Positions 36,295-45,380 of a stretch of 64,000 nucleotides of DNA are shown here, piece after piece (within the stretch, counting starts at the first letter, position 1; each line of letters begins with the position of its first letter). Source of the DNA: CAVONB01 sp963697205. GTDB taxonomy: Bacteria; Pseudomonadota; Alphaproteobacteria; Rhizobiales; Hyphomicrobiaceae. The translations under genes were made by a program, and so were the position numbers. The stretch covers positions 1 to 64,000 of the forward strand of contig CAVONB010000010.1 of NCBI GenBank assembly GCA_963697205.1, read 5' to 3'. Below the pieces are notes generated by a model that ran no database searches, was not told the origin of the DNA, and saw only the letters and a list, made by a program, of their open reading frames with translations.

Positions 36295-37302
36295 TCAGGC
36301 CGGGTGGAGCCGACGGCGCGGGCTGGGCGTGCAACCATCGGGGCCGTTCGCCCGCGGCAGCGCCTCGGCCGGCAGCATGAACACTGCGCCCGCATGGCCA
36401 GGCGTATCGAGCCAGTGGAAGTCGATTTCGGGATAGAGAGCCTCGAGCGCCGGACGGGCCTGGCCGACCTCCACCACCAGCGTCCCATGATCGCTCAGGT
36501 GGCCGCGCGCCGCCTCCAGGATACGCCGGACGACGTCCAGCCCGTCCGCCCCCGCCTCGTACGCCAGCCGCGGCTCGTGCCGGTACTCCGGCGGGAACGC
36601 CGCCACCGCGGCTCTCGTCGCAGCAGGCGGGTGCGCCACGATCATGTCGTAGCGCCGGCCGTCCAGCGCGGCGAACAGGTCCGAGCGGATCGGCGTGACG
36701 CGCAAGGCCAGCCCATGATCCGCGATGTTGCGTTCAGCGGCCGCCAGCGCATCCGTGGAGATGTCGACGGCATCGACGTGCGCGTGCATGAACTGGTGGG
36801 CCGCGATGATGGCGAGGCAGCCCGACCCCGTGCATAGGTCGAGCACACACCCGATCGCCTCGGGATTCTGGGCAAGCAAGACCGCATCCTGCGCCAGCAA
36901 TTCCCCGAGGTGAGCGCGAGGCACACTCACTCGCTCGTCGACGGCGAAACGATAGCCCTGCATCCACGCCTCACCCAGGACATAAGCCGTGGGCCTTCGC
37001 GTCGTCACACGCGCCTCGATCAGCGCATCGAGACGCCGGCGTTCGCCAAGCGTGAGCCGCGCATCGAGCCACGGCTCGAGTTGGTCGATCGGCAAGTCCA
37101 GCGCGGCAAGGATCAGGAACGCGGCGTCGTCGAGCGCCGTGTCGGTGCCGTGCCCGTAGACGAGCCCAGCGGCATTGAAGCGGCTGACCGCATGGCGCAG
37201 CCAGTCGCGTACGGTTGCAAGCTCCGCGACTGCGTCGCGGTCGGCTGCGTCCTCGACAGGTACGCACGGCAGGTTTCTATGGTCGTCTTGTGTCGGTGAC
37301 AT
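36295..37302 (-). CDS. prmB: PrmB-like protein-(glutamine-N5) methyltransferase with altered NPPY motif
   Basis: The start at ATG 37302 gives 335 residues. The N-terminal helical domain (VRDWLRHAVSRFNAAGLVYG HGTD) is the PrmB type that recognises ribosomal protein L3. The SAM-binding domain has VLDLCTGSGCLAIIAA and VDAVDISTDALAAAERN. The catalytic (D/N)PPY motif is replaced by AHPPA in MIVAHPPAATR, although the following PPEYRHEPRLAYEAGADGLD matches PrmB. In characterised enzymes the Asn and Tyr hold the substrate glutamine. It may be inactive, altered in specificity, or affected by a base error. Confidence 0.8.
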   Translation of the reverse strand: MSPTQDDHRNLPCVPVEDAADRDAVAELATVRDWLRHAVSRFNAAGLVYGHGTDTALDDAAFLILAALDLPIDQLEPWLDARLTLGERRRLDALIEARVTTRRPTAYVLGEAWMQGYRFAVDERVSVPRAHLGELLAQDAVLLAQNPEAIGCVLDLCTGSGCLAIIAAHQFMHAHVDAVDISTDALAAAERNIADHGLALRVTPIRSDLFAALDGRRYDMIVAHPPAATRAAVAAFPPEYRHEPRLAYEAGADGLDVVRRILEAARGHLSDHGTLVVEVGQARPALEALYPEIDFHWLDTPGHAGAVFMLPAEALPRANGPDGCTPSPRRRLHPA

Positions 37303-37465
37303 GGCCCGCCACCGATACACGCCAACCCTGAAAACCTGCGTGAAGATGCCGATTGCGCTTTGACGCGAATTTGCCAGAACGCTGGCGCAAATGCCGCCGT
37401 CCGCCCCCTCGCTTGAACGCAATCGCTCGCGCAAATCGCTCGGATGCTGCGGGGCTCGCCGTCCC

Positions 37466-38467
37466 TCACGCAAGCCACATGCGCACCGGCGTCAGGCACA
37501 ACGGGTCCACGCAGTCGCGCGGCCGCACTGTGTTCGCTTCCCGCTTGAGCCTTGCCTCGCGCCGCGTGATGTAGGCCGCAGACGCGAAGATCACGAGCGC
37601 ACCGACCCAGGTCCAAACGTCAGTTGGCTCGCCGAACGCGAACCAGCCGACGAGCACGGCGAACGGCAGCCGCGAGAATTCGAACGTGAAGACGAGCGAG
37701 GCGTCCGTCGCCGCGAACCCGCGCACCAGCGCGGTGTGCCCGAGCGCCGCACACACCGCCATCCCGACGATCAGCGGCACTTGTTCCCCGCTCGGCCATT
37801 GCCAGTTGAACAGCGCCGGCACCAGCGCCAGCGGCGTGATCAGCAGATGCGTGATGAACACGATCCGGTCGGCGTCGTCTTCCACGGTGAGGTGCTTAAC
37901 GAGCGGCCCAATGATGCCCATCATCATCGCGCATCCAAGCGCCAGCAGTTGCCCCGTCTGCACCGCCCCCGCGGTCGGCCGCAGGATAATCATCGCGCCG
38001 ATGAAGCCGACGATTAGGGCCGTCCAGCGCCGCAGCCGCACGGTCTCGCCCAGGAAGAATATCGCGCACAGCGTGCCGAACAGCGGCGCGAGAAACGTGA
38101 TCGCCGTCACCTCGCCCAGCGGGATCAGGCTGAGGGCGTGGAACCAGCACAGCATGGAGACGAAGCTCAGGCCCGCGCGTGCCCAATAAAGGCGCAGCTT
38201 CTTGGTCTTCATCAGCGAGGTGCCGCGCCAGGCCAGCATCGGCAGGAGCATCAGCAACACGCCGGCGTTGCGGAAGAACAGCACCTGGCTGGGGTCCATC
38301 CCCCCACGCGTCAGCGCCTTGGCAAACCCCGCCAGGCCGGCCATCAGCGCCATCGCGACCGTGATCCACACGATCGCGGAAATCGGATCCTGGCGACGCC
38401 CGGCGGCGCCGCTGGCCTTCAGTGAGGCGGAAAACCGCGCCAGTTTCGTACGGTCCAGGGAAGGCAA
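37466..38467 (-). CDS. EamA-family (DMT superfamily) exporter
   Basis: A 333-residue membrane protein with about ten hydrophobic helices forming two EamA repeats: the first has LGEVTAITFLAPLFGTLCAI with LGETVRLRRW, the second VFTFEFSRLPFAVLVGW with FGEPTDVWTWVGALVIF. The first in-frame start is TTG 38467 with AGAGG upstream; the true start could lie up to 25 codons further in. RhaT/YdcZ-like relatives export metabolites or amino acids; substrate unknown. Confidence 0.85.
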   Translation of the reverse strand: MPSLDRTKLARFSASLKASGAAGRRQDPISAIVWITVAMALMAGLAGFAKALTRGGMDPSQVLFFRNAGVLLMLLPMLAWRGTSLMKTKKLRLYWARAGLSFVSMLCWFHALSLIPLGEVTAITFLAPLFGTLCAIFFLGETVRLRRWTALIVGFIGAMIILRPTAGAVQTGQLLALGCAMMMGIIGPLVKHLTVEDDADRIVFITHLLITPLALVPALFNWQWPSGEQVPLIVGMAVCAALGHTALVRGFAATDASLVFTFEFSRLPFAVLVGWFAFGEPTDVWTWVGALVIFASAAYITRREARLKREANTVRPRDCVDPLCLTPVRMWLA

Positions 38468-38692
38468 GGGTGGTGGCCTCTAAGCTCGAGCCGGGCAGGG
38501 CTCGCAGATTTACCATGTCGGTGTTAACGCGGCCACCACAAGGCCGATATCGCAGGCCGCCGGCATGCCAGACATGCAGCCGCCGCAGGGCGCTTGTCTG
38601 AGGCCGCGCCATGCTTCACTAGTGGCCGGCATGAGAAGGAGCCTGCCGCCAGCGGGCCCATTACGACGCATACGGCAATATGAGGTTTTGCA

Positions 38693-40126
38693 ATGACTGA
38701 GCCCTGTGATCTTTCGGCCATCGAGGCCCGGCGGCTGATCGGGGCGAAGAAGCTGTCACCTGTCGAGCTTTTGGACAGTTGCCTGCGCCGCATCGATGCG
38801 ACCAACGGCGCACTCAATGCCATGGTCGCCATGGACGTGAAGGCGGCCAAGGCCGCCGCCAAGGCGGCCGAGCGTGCGGTCATGCGCGGCGATGACCTAG
38901 GCCTGCTCCACGGACTGCCGGTCGGCATCAAGGATCTCGAAGCGACACGCGGCCTGAAGACGACCTACGGCTCGTTGCTCTACGAGGACCATGTGCCCGA
39001 GGAGGACGATAGCGTCGTCGCCAACGTGCGCGGCGAAGGCGGCGTGATCGTCGGCAAGACCAACACCCCCGAGTTCGGCGCCGGCGCCCAGACGACGAAC
39101 CGCGTCTACGGCACGACCGGCAATCCCTTCGATCCCGAAAAGACCTGCGCCGGCTCCTCCGGCGGCTCCGCTGTGGCGCTCGCCACTGGCCAAGTCATGC
39201 TGGCGACCGGCTCCGACTACGGCGGTAGCCTGCGCACGCCGTCGGCCTTCTGCGGCGTCGTCGGTTTCCGTCCCTCGCCCGGCACGGTGCCGAGCGCAAC
39301 GCGCGCCGTCGCCCTCAGTCCCTTCTCCGTTTCCGGCCCGATGGGACGCTCGGTCGCCGACGCGCATCTCCTTCTGCGCGCGCAGATCGAGGTCTCACCC
39401 TTCGACCCCTTCTCCAGCGACAACGCCCTGCGCATTCCCGACGAGTTGTCCGATATCGATCTGTCCTCGGTCCGCGTCGCGCTGTCGACCGATCTCGGCG
39501 TCGCCCCCGTCGATGCCGGCATCGCGCGCGTTTTCCGCGAGCGCACCGAGAGCTTTCGCAACGTCTTTGCCGAGGCGCGCGACGAGAACCCTGACCTGGA
39601 GGGCGTCCACGAGGTGTTCGAGATCCTGCGCGGCGTCAATTTCGTCGCCGCACATCATGAGCGCCTGCTCAACCATCGTGACCGGCTCGGCCGCAACGTC
39701 ATCGACAACACCGAGCGCGGTCTGCAGTACAGCCTGGCCGATGTCGCCCGCGCCCACGCCCGGCAGACGCAGCTTTATCATGGGTTCTTGAACTTCTTCG
39801 AGGATGTCGACGTCCTCATCTGCCCGGCCGCCGCCGTCTCGCCGTTCCCGCACTCCCAGCTCTTCATCGAGGAGATCAACGGCGAGAAGATGCCAACCTA
39901 CATGCGCTGGCTCGCCCTGGCCTATGGCTTGACGACTGTGCTGCCTGCCGTCGCCTGCATCCCGTGCGGCGTCGACCACAACGGCATGCCGTTTGGCATC
40001 CAGGTGGTTGGCCCGAACGGCTCGGACGGGATGGTGCTCGAGGTTGCGCTCGCGCTGGAGAAGCTGTTCGCCGCCGATGCCGTCACGCGCCGGCCGCTGC
40101 CCGACCTGGGCAAGCTCGCGCCCTGA
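38693..40126 (+). CDS. Amidase, amidase-signature family
   Basis: A 477-residue enzyme with the complete Ser-cisSer-Lys triad: Lys80 in VGIKD, cis-Ser in TCAGSSGGSAVAL (about 152-163), nucleophile Ser179 in GSDYGGSLRTPS. The C-terminal half has the usual DVLICPAAAVSPFPH and ALAYGLTTVLPAVACIPCG segments. It belongs to the same broad family as the 2570-3985 enzyme but is clearly not a close copy. No operon partner; a bidirectional hairpin follows. Confidence 0.92.
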   Translation: MTEPCDLSAIEARRLIGAKKLSPVELLDSCLRRIDATNGALNAMVAMDVKAAKAAAKAAERAVMRGDDLGLLHGLPVGIKDLEATRGLKTTYGSLLYEDHVPEEDDSVVANVRGEGGVIVGKTNTPEFGAGAQTTNRVYGTTGNPFDPEKTCAGSSGGSAVALATGQVMLATGSDYGGSLRTPSAFCGVVGFRPSPGTVPSATRAVALSPFSVSGPMGRSVADAHLLLRAQIEVSPFDPFSSDNALRIPDELSDIDLSSVRVALSTDLGVAPVDAGIARVFRERTESFRNVFAEARDENPDLEGVHEVFEILRGVNFVAAHHERLLNHRDRLGRNVIDNTERGLQYSLADVARAHARQTQLYHGFLNFFEDVDVLICPAAAVSPFPHSQLFIEEINGEKMPTYMRWLALAYGLTTVLPAVACIPCGVDHNGMPFGIQVVGPNGSDGMVLEVALALEKLFAADAVTRRPLPDLGKLAP

Positions 40127-40167
40127 GCGCGACACGTTTGCCGCGCGACACGGCCTGACAAATGAAA

Positions 40168-40197
40168 AGAGGCTCCGGATAGGCATCCGGAGCCTCT
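40168..40197 (-). terminator. Rho-independent terminator between convergent genes
   Basis: A perfect 13-bp stem (40168-40180 with 40185-40197), loop AGGC. On the minus strand the stem is followed by TTTTCATTT, a usable U tract for the bactofilin gene; in the plus direction it is followed by CTGCTT, so it may also slow transcription from the amidase. Confidence 0.8.
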
Positions 40198-40241
40198 CTG
40201 CTTCGCGGTCCCAGAGGTATGGGCTCCGAACGAACAGTGTC

Positions 40242-40742
40242 TCAGGCGGCAGTTTCCGCCGGCAGCTTGGTCTTCTTTTCCGATCCCGCCGCCGAAGCCT
40301 TCGAGTCGTCGAGAAAACGAAGGCTGCCTTTGATGCGCGCACCTTCCTCGGCGGAGAAATGCTTCTGCGCGATCTCGCAGTCGACATCCGCCGACCGCTC
40401 GAGCCGCACGCGCTCGGCATTCATGGTGCCCTTCGCCCGCCCGCGCACGACGACCTCTTCCGCGTGGATGCCGCCTTCGACCAGCGCGTCGTTGTCGATG
40501 ATGAGCAGCTTGCAGTTGATGTTGCCGATCACCTTGCCCTTCACGAGGATGTCGCCCTCGCTTTCCAGGTCGCCCTTCATCGTCAGGTTCTCGTCGACGA
40601 TCGAGTGGTTCCCGGAGCGGGTCTTGCCGGCGACAGCCGCCGCCGAAGCGTTGGACGGAATCGAGATCGTGTCGGCCAGCGACGTTGTGGCCAGGGACGT
40701 TGTGGGCTGTGCTGCAGTCTCGGGCTTGCGCGGAGCGAACAT
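40242..40742 (-). CDS. Bactofilin (polymer-forming cytoskeletal protein)
   Basis: A 166-residue cytoplasmic protein. The central DUF583 domain (about 48-150) shows the right-handed beta-helix pattern of repeating short strands (LTMKGDLESEGDILVKGKV, HAEEVVVRGRAKGTMNAE, VDCEIAQKHFSAEEGARIKG) between disordered Ala/Thr- and Lys-rich tails. GAAAGGA precedes ATG 40742. Bactofilins form filaments that guide cell-wall synthesis, stalk formation or polar localisation. No LytM/M23 peptidase partner is adjacent here. Confidence 0.9.
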   Translation of the reverse strand: MFAPRKPETAAQPTTSLATTSLADTISIPSNASAAAVAGKTRSGNHSIVDENLTMKGDLESEGDILVKGKVIGNINCKLLIIDNDALVEGGIHAEEVVVRGRAKGTMNAERVRLERSADVDCEIAQKHFSAEEGARIKGSLRFLDDSKASAAGSEKKTKLPAETAA

Positions 40743-41086
40743 CCGTCGGGGTTCCTTTCGTCATCGAGGTCATCGACGCACAAACAGGACCTCCGGGAGC
40801 CGGATACGGCGTCGCAAAGCCAGGATCCGGCGGAAAAACCAGTTCAGTCTTTATTAACGGATAGCTGATTCGGCAATAGTCGATTGTTTTCCATCGAGGT
40901 TTGCAGGCCGATCGGTGGCGGCTGGCGACTTGGATGACACACCAAGCTGCAACTCGTGCCGCTTCCAGACTCTGCTGGACCGAACGATTTCCCGGAGGGA
41001 TTGCAGTCCTTGTGCGAGCGTCTGCGTGCGGTTGAGACGGCATGGGGCAGGTGCCGCCCGGCCGGGACGCCTCGCCATTCTTTGCA

Positions 41087-41749
41087 TCAGTAGCCTGAGT
41101 ACTTGCGCGCGTACCGCTCGCGCAGCCCCTCCGGCACCTCTCTCTCCATGGCCACGTAGGGATCGCGCGTCAACGCGTCGGCGATCGGATTGTGACCTGG
41201 CAAGCCGCGCGGATCTTGGTCGAGACCAGAACCGGAATGGGCAGTCCCCGATGGCACGCGCTGAAAGCCGGCCGCTGTCGCACCCCAGGCCGTCGCTGCG
41301 CTGCCGGACGCCGAGACGCCTGCCCGCGGGCCCTTCAGCCGGTTGAGCGGACCGGCGACGATGTCTATCACGTCCTTCAGCGGCTCGAGAAACGCGATGC
41401 CGCAGCGCCCGGCAAGCCACCAGCGCACCTGGCCCGCAATGGCGCGGCCGTCCAGCAGTTGCAGCGCGACGAGATCGCCCGGCAGCACGCCGGACGCGGC
41501 ATCGATGCCTGCGCCCGAACGCGACAGGTCCGAGATCGTGGTCGTCTGGAAGCGGCGTCCGGCATAGAGCAATGCGCGGATCTGCGTACGCATCCGGTGC
41601 TCTTGGCGCAGCGTCCTAACGCGGCGCGATTGGGCGTCGTCGGCCTCGACGGGGCGAAAGCGTTCCGCGCCCAGTGCGAGCGGGGCGCTGTCTTCGTCCA
41701 GCTCCGAGTCGGTCAAATGTGCCTCGGCTGCGAATTCGTGCGTCGTCAC
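41087..41749 (-). CDS. PilZ-domain protein
   Basis: A 220-residue protein from GTG 41749 (AAAGGAG just upstream). Residues about 50-130 form a PilZ-like domain: RMRTQIRALLYAGRRFQTTT, then DLSRSGAGIDAA (the D-x-S-x-x-G motif) and VRWWLAGRCGIAFLEPL. An upstream Arg cluster (RRVRTLRQEHRMR) could supply the RxxxR c-di-GMP ligands. The C-terminal third is low-complexity and probably disordered. It likely links c-di-GMP to envelope or motility functions, given bactofilin and flagellar neighbours. Confidence 0.72.
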   Translation of the reverse strand: MTTHEFAAEAHLTDSELDEDSAPLALGAERFRPVEADDAQSRRVRTLRQEHRMRTQIRALLYAGRRFQTTTISDLSRSGAGIDAASGVLPGDLVALQLLDGRAIAGQVRWWLAGRCGIAFLEPLKDVIDIVAGPLNRLKGPRAGVSASGSAATAWGATAAGFQRVPSGTAHSGSGLDQDPRGLPGHNPIADALTRDPYVAMEREVPEGLRERYARKYSGY

Positions 41750-42146
41750 GGGTGAACTCCTTTGTCAGCCCAGCCTCGGCCATCGCTGTCGCGACGTCGC
41801 GCCGTGTGGCGGCGCGGACAGACGCGAGCGCGCGATCCTTGGACGCGGGCATCATAGAACGCAGGATGTTGGAAACAGGCATGCCGGCAATGCGGCGCGA
41901 CGGAGCGGCATCATGCCATCGGCCTGCGCCTTGGATCGCGCATGGCCGCCGTCGGGGTGAAGTATGCCCAACGAGGCATGAATAACGTGTTGCGACTGTC
42001 GGCGGGAATTGATCGGACATGAGCGATGTTGGCCGAGGCTGGCGTCGCGAGCGATCGCACAAGCCTCACGCAAGCTGCCTGCATCTGACGTGCGGTCCTG
42101 CGCACGCAGCAGCCCCCTCGGCCTCGCCGTCGCCGTCGGCGCGTGA
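41750..42146. other. Intergenic region with no convincing gene
   Basis: 397 bp between the PilZ gene and flbT. A minus-strand open frame ending inside the PilZ gene begins MPVSNILRSMMPASKDRALA; it lacks a ribosome-binding site and I leave it out. Nothing else recognised. Confidence 0.35.
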
Positions 42147-42554
42147 TCAAGCACGCGGGGAAGGCAACGCGCGCGCGCTTTGGGCCGACAGGCACGTTGC
42201 GCGCAACTCCTTTAAGGCATCGATCGCCCGATGCTGTTCGATCAGCCGCTCCAGCCGGCGAAGGCGCGCGAGCTCGTCCTGTCCGCGGCAGGTGCGAGCG
42301 AGCGCCGCGATGGCGCGGCGGCACATGTCGGTCGCGACATGGCGGGCGAACGGCGTCAGTAGCACGGCTTGGATGCAGTAGTAGAGATGCTGGTCGGTGC
42401 TGCGCACGGCCTCGGCCGGGAGCAGATGCTGCTCAAGCAGGAAATCCGCACCGTTCAGCAACTCGATGGCGACCTTGCGATCCGCCTTCAGCACTGCGCC
42501 ATTGATGAACAGCCGCTCGCCCGCGCGCAGCGTCAGCCTGAGGCTCGAGCCCAT
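42147..42554 (-). CDS. flbT: Flagellin post-transcriptional regulator FlbT
   Basis: A 135-residue protein starting at ATG 42554. It follows the FlbT pattern: LRLTLRAGERLFINGAVLKA, ADFLLEQHLLPAEA, and DQHLYYCIQAVLLTP. In Caulobacter and Brucella FlbT binds the 5' leader of flagellin mRNA and controls its stability or translation. The usual partner flaF and the flagellar genes are not in this window; the FtcR-like regulator lies directly upstream. Confidence 0.88.
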   Translation of the reverse strand: MGSSLRLTLRAGERLFINGAVLKADRKVAIELLNGADFLLEQHLLPAEAVRSTDQHLYYCIQAVLLTPFARHVATDMCRRAIAALARTCRGQDELARLRRLERLIEQHRAIDALKELRATCLSAQSARALPSPRA

Positions 42555-42664
42555 GTGCAATCTTCCCCGATGATCATCATCGATATTGACTGTCACGCGC
42601 GCCGATCCGCCAGCCGGGCGCACGTGAACGCCGCCGGCCGGCCGTGAGCGCCAGCACCAGGGCG

Positions 42665-43429
42665 TCAGCCCATCGTTGGAAGGGATGCACCAGCCGTCGC
42701 TGCCCCCGTCGCTGTCGCCAGGGCCTGTGTCGCGGCCAGCCCGCCGTCGTTGGGTGCCAGTTCCAGGCGATAGCCGAGGTGGCGCTGAGACCGGATCGGG
42801 ATGTAGCCCAGGCGTGCCGCGAGCCGCTTGCGCAACCGGCAGATGTGGCTTTCCACCACGGTCTCCTCGAGGCCGTCGTTGAACATGCCGTAAACCTCGT
42901 TGAAGAGTTGCGCCTTCGTCGTCCACGCACCTCTGTTGCGCACCAGGCATTCGAGGATGCGTCGCTCGCGTCGCGGCAGGTCGAGTGCGGCCCCCGCGAC
43001 CAGCGGGTCGCGGCCATCCGGAAAGACCATGATGTCGGCCGGAAGAGGCGCGCTGGGAACCCCGGCGGCAAGCCGCCCACGCCGCGCCACGGCGGCAACG
43101 CGCGCCATGATCTCGCGAGCATCCGTGTCGGTCGGGATCAGGTCGTCGGCACCGGCGGCCAGGATCGACAGGCGCCACTCCGCGGCCCCGTCGTCATTCA
43201 ATACGATCAGTGGGCATCGGCACCTGCCCCTGATCGCCGTGACCGCTTCGGTCATGTTCTCTGTGCGCGTCGCCAGCACCGCTTCGAGCGCGTCCCGCTC
43301 GCTGCGGCCGGCCGTGCCCAGCCACTCCGCGGTCTGCGCCGACGACAGCACCGAGCTTGCCACGCCCAGCCGGTCCAGCCGGGCCGCAACCGGGCTGGCG
43401 CTTCTTCCATCCTGGACAATCACGATCAT
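42665..43429 (-). CDS. FtcR-like OmpR-family flagellar transcriptional regulator
   Basis: A 254-residue response-regulator-like protein; AGGAGG precedes ATG 43429. The N-terminal receiver-like domain (1-115) starts MIVIVQDGRS and lacks the acidic pair and an obvious phospho-accepting Asp, as is known for Brucella FtcR. The OmpR-type winged-helix domain has LDLPRRERRILECLVRNRG, TVVESHICRLRKRL and IRSQRHLGYRLEL. In Brucella FtcR controls fliF and flagellar assembly, probably independently of phosphorylation. Adjacent flbT supports a motility role. The last 25 residues form an Ala/Thr-rich tail. Confidence 0.8.
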   Translation of the reverse strand: MIVIVQDGRSASPVAARLDRLGVASSVLSSAQTAEWLGTAGRSERDALEAVLATRTENMTEAVTAIRGRCRCPLIVLNDDGAAEWRLSILAAGADDLIPTDTDAREIMARVAAVARRGRLAAGVPSAPLPADIMVFPDGRDPLVAGAALDLPRRERRILECLVRNRGAWTTKAQLFNEVYGMFNDGLEETVVESHICRLRKRLAARLGYIPIRSQRHLGYRLELAPNDGGLAATQALATATGAATAGASLPTMG

Positions 43430-43834
43430 GAAGACCTCCTGAGCGAGCCTGCCGCAAGAGTCTTCGAAATACGCCGAGTTTCACAAGGATCAACTGAAGA
43501 CCCAACCGATCACGGCTGTCGGCGTTGTCCACGTGCAAGGAAGGTCTGACACTTGAATGATAGGGGATCGGTCCGCACGCCAGCGCCCAATCTTGGAGGC
43601 GGAGGCTTGTGTGGATCGAGGACCTACGGCCGGCAATTAGGGACCTGTAGCGCAGAATTTCGGAAATTCGCTGCAACTTAAAATTGTATTATAGAAAATA
43701 TATCCGAAAAAGTTGAGCTGGCTGGATGAGCTTGCGCGTCTACAGAGGTTCGACGGCGCCAATACTGTCGGAAAGACGCTGTTTCGTCTACGGAAAGTAT
43801 CCTCAAGACTTGCCAATGAGCTTGCCTTGCCGGC
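43430..43834. other. Divergent intergenic region, AT-rich centre
   Basis: 405 bp between the FtcR-like and XRE regulators. 43676-43712 is very AT-rich (TATTATAGAAAATATAT) in an otherwise GC-rich window and is a likely promoter region. No clear operator pair seen. Confidence 0.4.
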
Positions 43835-44551
43835 ATGTCCGGTCCGATAATATTGTGCACAACTGAAAGATTGCGGGACGCCTGCGTGACCGGATCAGAT
43901 CCGAAATTTCTGGCAGACCGGCTGAAGGCACTTCGGCTCTCGAGCGGCTATGCCAAGGCGCGCCACTTCGCGCGCGAGCTCGGCATCAGCGAAAACCGCT
44001 ATACCCGTTACGAGCGTGGCGAAGCCGAGCCGGACTTCGCTCTGCTGCGCACCATCTGCGAGAAGCTGGGCGCGACCCCGAACGAACTGTTCGGTTGGTC
44101 CGAGGCACCGGCGCGGCGCGCGTTCACCGAGCGCGACGGACCCGTGGTCGCGCGCGCGCCCGGATTTGCCGAGGAACAGCCGTCGCCCCTCGAGCCCCCG
44201 CCCGATTCTGCCGGGGCGCCACCAACGTCGCTGCCACCCGCCGCCGAGATGGCAGCGTGGCGCCTGGCCAGCGCCTTCGGCGGCACAGGCTTTGGCGACC
44301 ACGGTGCGTCGGCGCAACCCGCGCCTCTCGCGCCGCTACGCCTGACAGCCGACATATTCCTGAGACTACGCCAGTATCCGCTGGCGACGGTTGCCCGCCT
44401 GCTGCGCGAGATGGATTACGCAGCGCTGCCGCCGGAACGCCAGGCCATGCTGTCCAAGGAGATCGAGGCCTTCGTCCGAGCGCTGCCGGAATTCGGCGAG
44501 CAACGCCCCGGTTCGACCGATCCTGCAAACTCGGGTCGGTCCGCTTCCTGA
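43835..44551 (+). CDS. XRE-family transcriptional regulator
   Basis: A 238-residue DNA-binding protein. A lambda-repressor-like HTH occupies about residues 24-85 (FLADRLKALRLSSGYAKARH, LGISENRYTRYERGEAEPDF, LLRTICEKLGATPNELFGW). The rest is a Pro/Ala-rich linker and a helical C-terminal segment (RLRQYPLATVARLLREMDYA). A GTG at 43886 is an alternative start. Target genes unknown. Confidence 0.75.
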   Translation: MSGPIILCTTERLRDACVTGSDPKFLADRLKALRLSSGYAKARHFARELGISENRYTRYERGEAEPDFALLRTICEKLGATPNELFGWSEAPARRAFTERDGPVVARAPGFAEEQPSPLEPPPDSAGAPPTSLPPAAEMAAWRLASAFGGTGFGDHGASAQPAPLAPLRLTADIFLRLRQYPLATVARLLREMDYAALPPERQAMLSKEIEAFVRALPEFGEQRPGSTDPANSGRSAS

Positions 44552-44645
44552 TGCCGCGCCGGCACCTTGAGGGCACCACTGCCACGATTGCGAAGCGTGC
44601 ACGCCGCGCGCCTACAAATGGCGAGCAGGTGTCGGAACCGCAACG

Positions 44646-45380
44646 CTATACGATGCGGTTCATGTAGGTGATGTGCGATCCCAGATACTGCCCGCATCTG
44701 AGTTCGACGGGCCTTTGATCGATGCCGCGCGCGACGCGCTGCACGACCAGCATCGGCGCGCCGGGCGCGACGCGCAACTGCAACGCGACGCGTTCGTCCG
44801 CTTGCCCTGCCGACACGCTCTCCTCTGCCGTGGTGACCAGATACCCGCTCGTCGCCAGTTGCGCGTAGAGGTCCGTATCGCCGGGTGGATCGTCGCGCAA
44901 ACCTGAAGCGATCAGGCCCGGCACCACCGAGACCTCCACGCCGATGCGTGCGCTGCGCGAAACGAGGATCGTGCGATACTCGCACACTTCGACATGGCCT
45001 GGCAGCTGCAGTCGCGCAATCTCGGAGGCCGTAGCGACCCGTCGATGGAAGCCGTCGAGATGTCGCGCGATTTTCAGCTGCTGGCCGGACGGCGCTCTGA
45101 GCCGACACAGGCGATTAGCAGCGCCCGACGCCCCCAGTCCGCCGACGTAGGTGCCGCGGCCCTGCTTGCGTATCACGAGGCCCATGTCCTCTAGTCCCTC
45201 TACTGCGCGGCGGATCGTGCCGATGCTGACGCCGAACTCGCCGGCGAGGTTGGTCTCGTTGGGCAACATGGCCCCCGGCGGCCATTCGCCAGCGGAAATG
45301 CGCGTGGCGAGCATGTCGCGCACCTGGCTGTACAGCGGTTTCAGCACGGCGATGCTCGAGGCGCTGGCAAGTCGCGTCAT
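44646..45380 (-). CDS. GntR-family regulator, HutC subfamily
   Basis: The start at ATG 45380 has GGGG seven bases upstream. The 244-residue product has the N-terminal winged helix (KPLYSQVRDMLATRISAGEW, NETNLAGEFGVSIGTIRRAV, GLVIRKQGRGTYVG) and a C-terminal UTRA effector domain (EYRTILVSRSARIGVEVSVV, APMLVVQRVARGIDQRPVEL). UTRA domains bind small molecules such as urocanate, sugars or fatty acids. A perfect palindrome 62 bp upstream may be its autoregulatory operator. Confidence 0.88.
   Translation of the reverse strand: MTRLASASSIAVLKPLYSQVRDMLATRISAGEWPPGAMLPNETNLAGEFGVSIGTIRRAVEGLEDMGLVIRKQGRGTYVGGLGASGAANRLCRLRAPSGQQLKIARHLDGFHRRVATASEIARLQLPGHVEVCEYRTILVSRSARIGVEVSVVPGLIASGLRDDPPGDTDLYAQLATSGYLVTTAEESVSAGQADERVALQLRVAPGAPMLVVQRVARGIDQRPVELRCGQYLGSHITYMNRIV

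Noticed and set aside
41616..41879. Small minus-strand frame beginning MPVSNILRSMM
   Set aside because: Overlaps the PilZ gene in another phase and has no ribosome-binding site; the PilZ start has a strong one.
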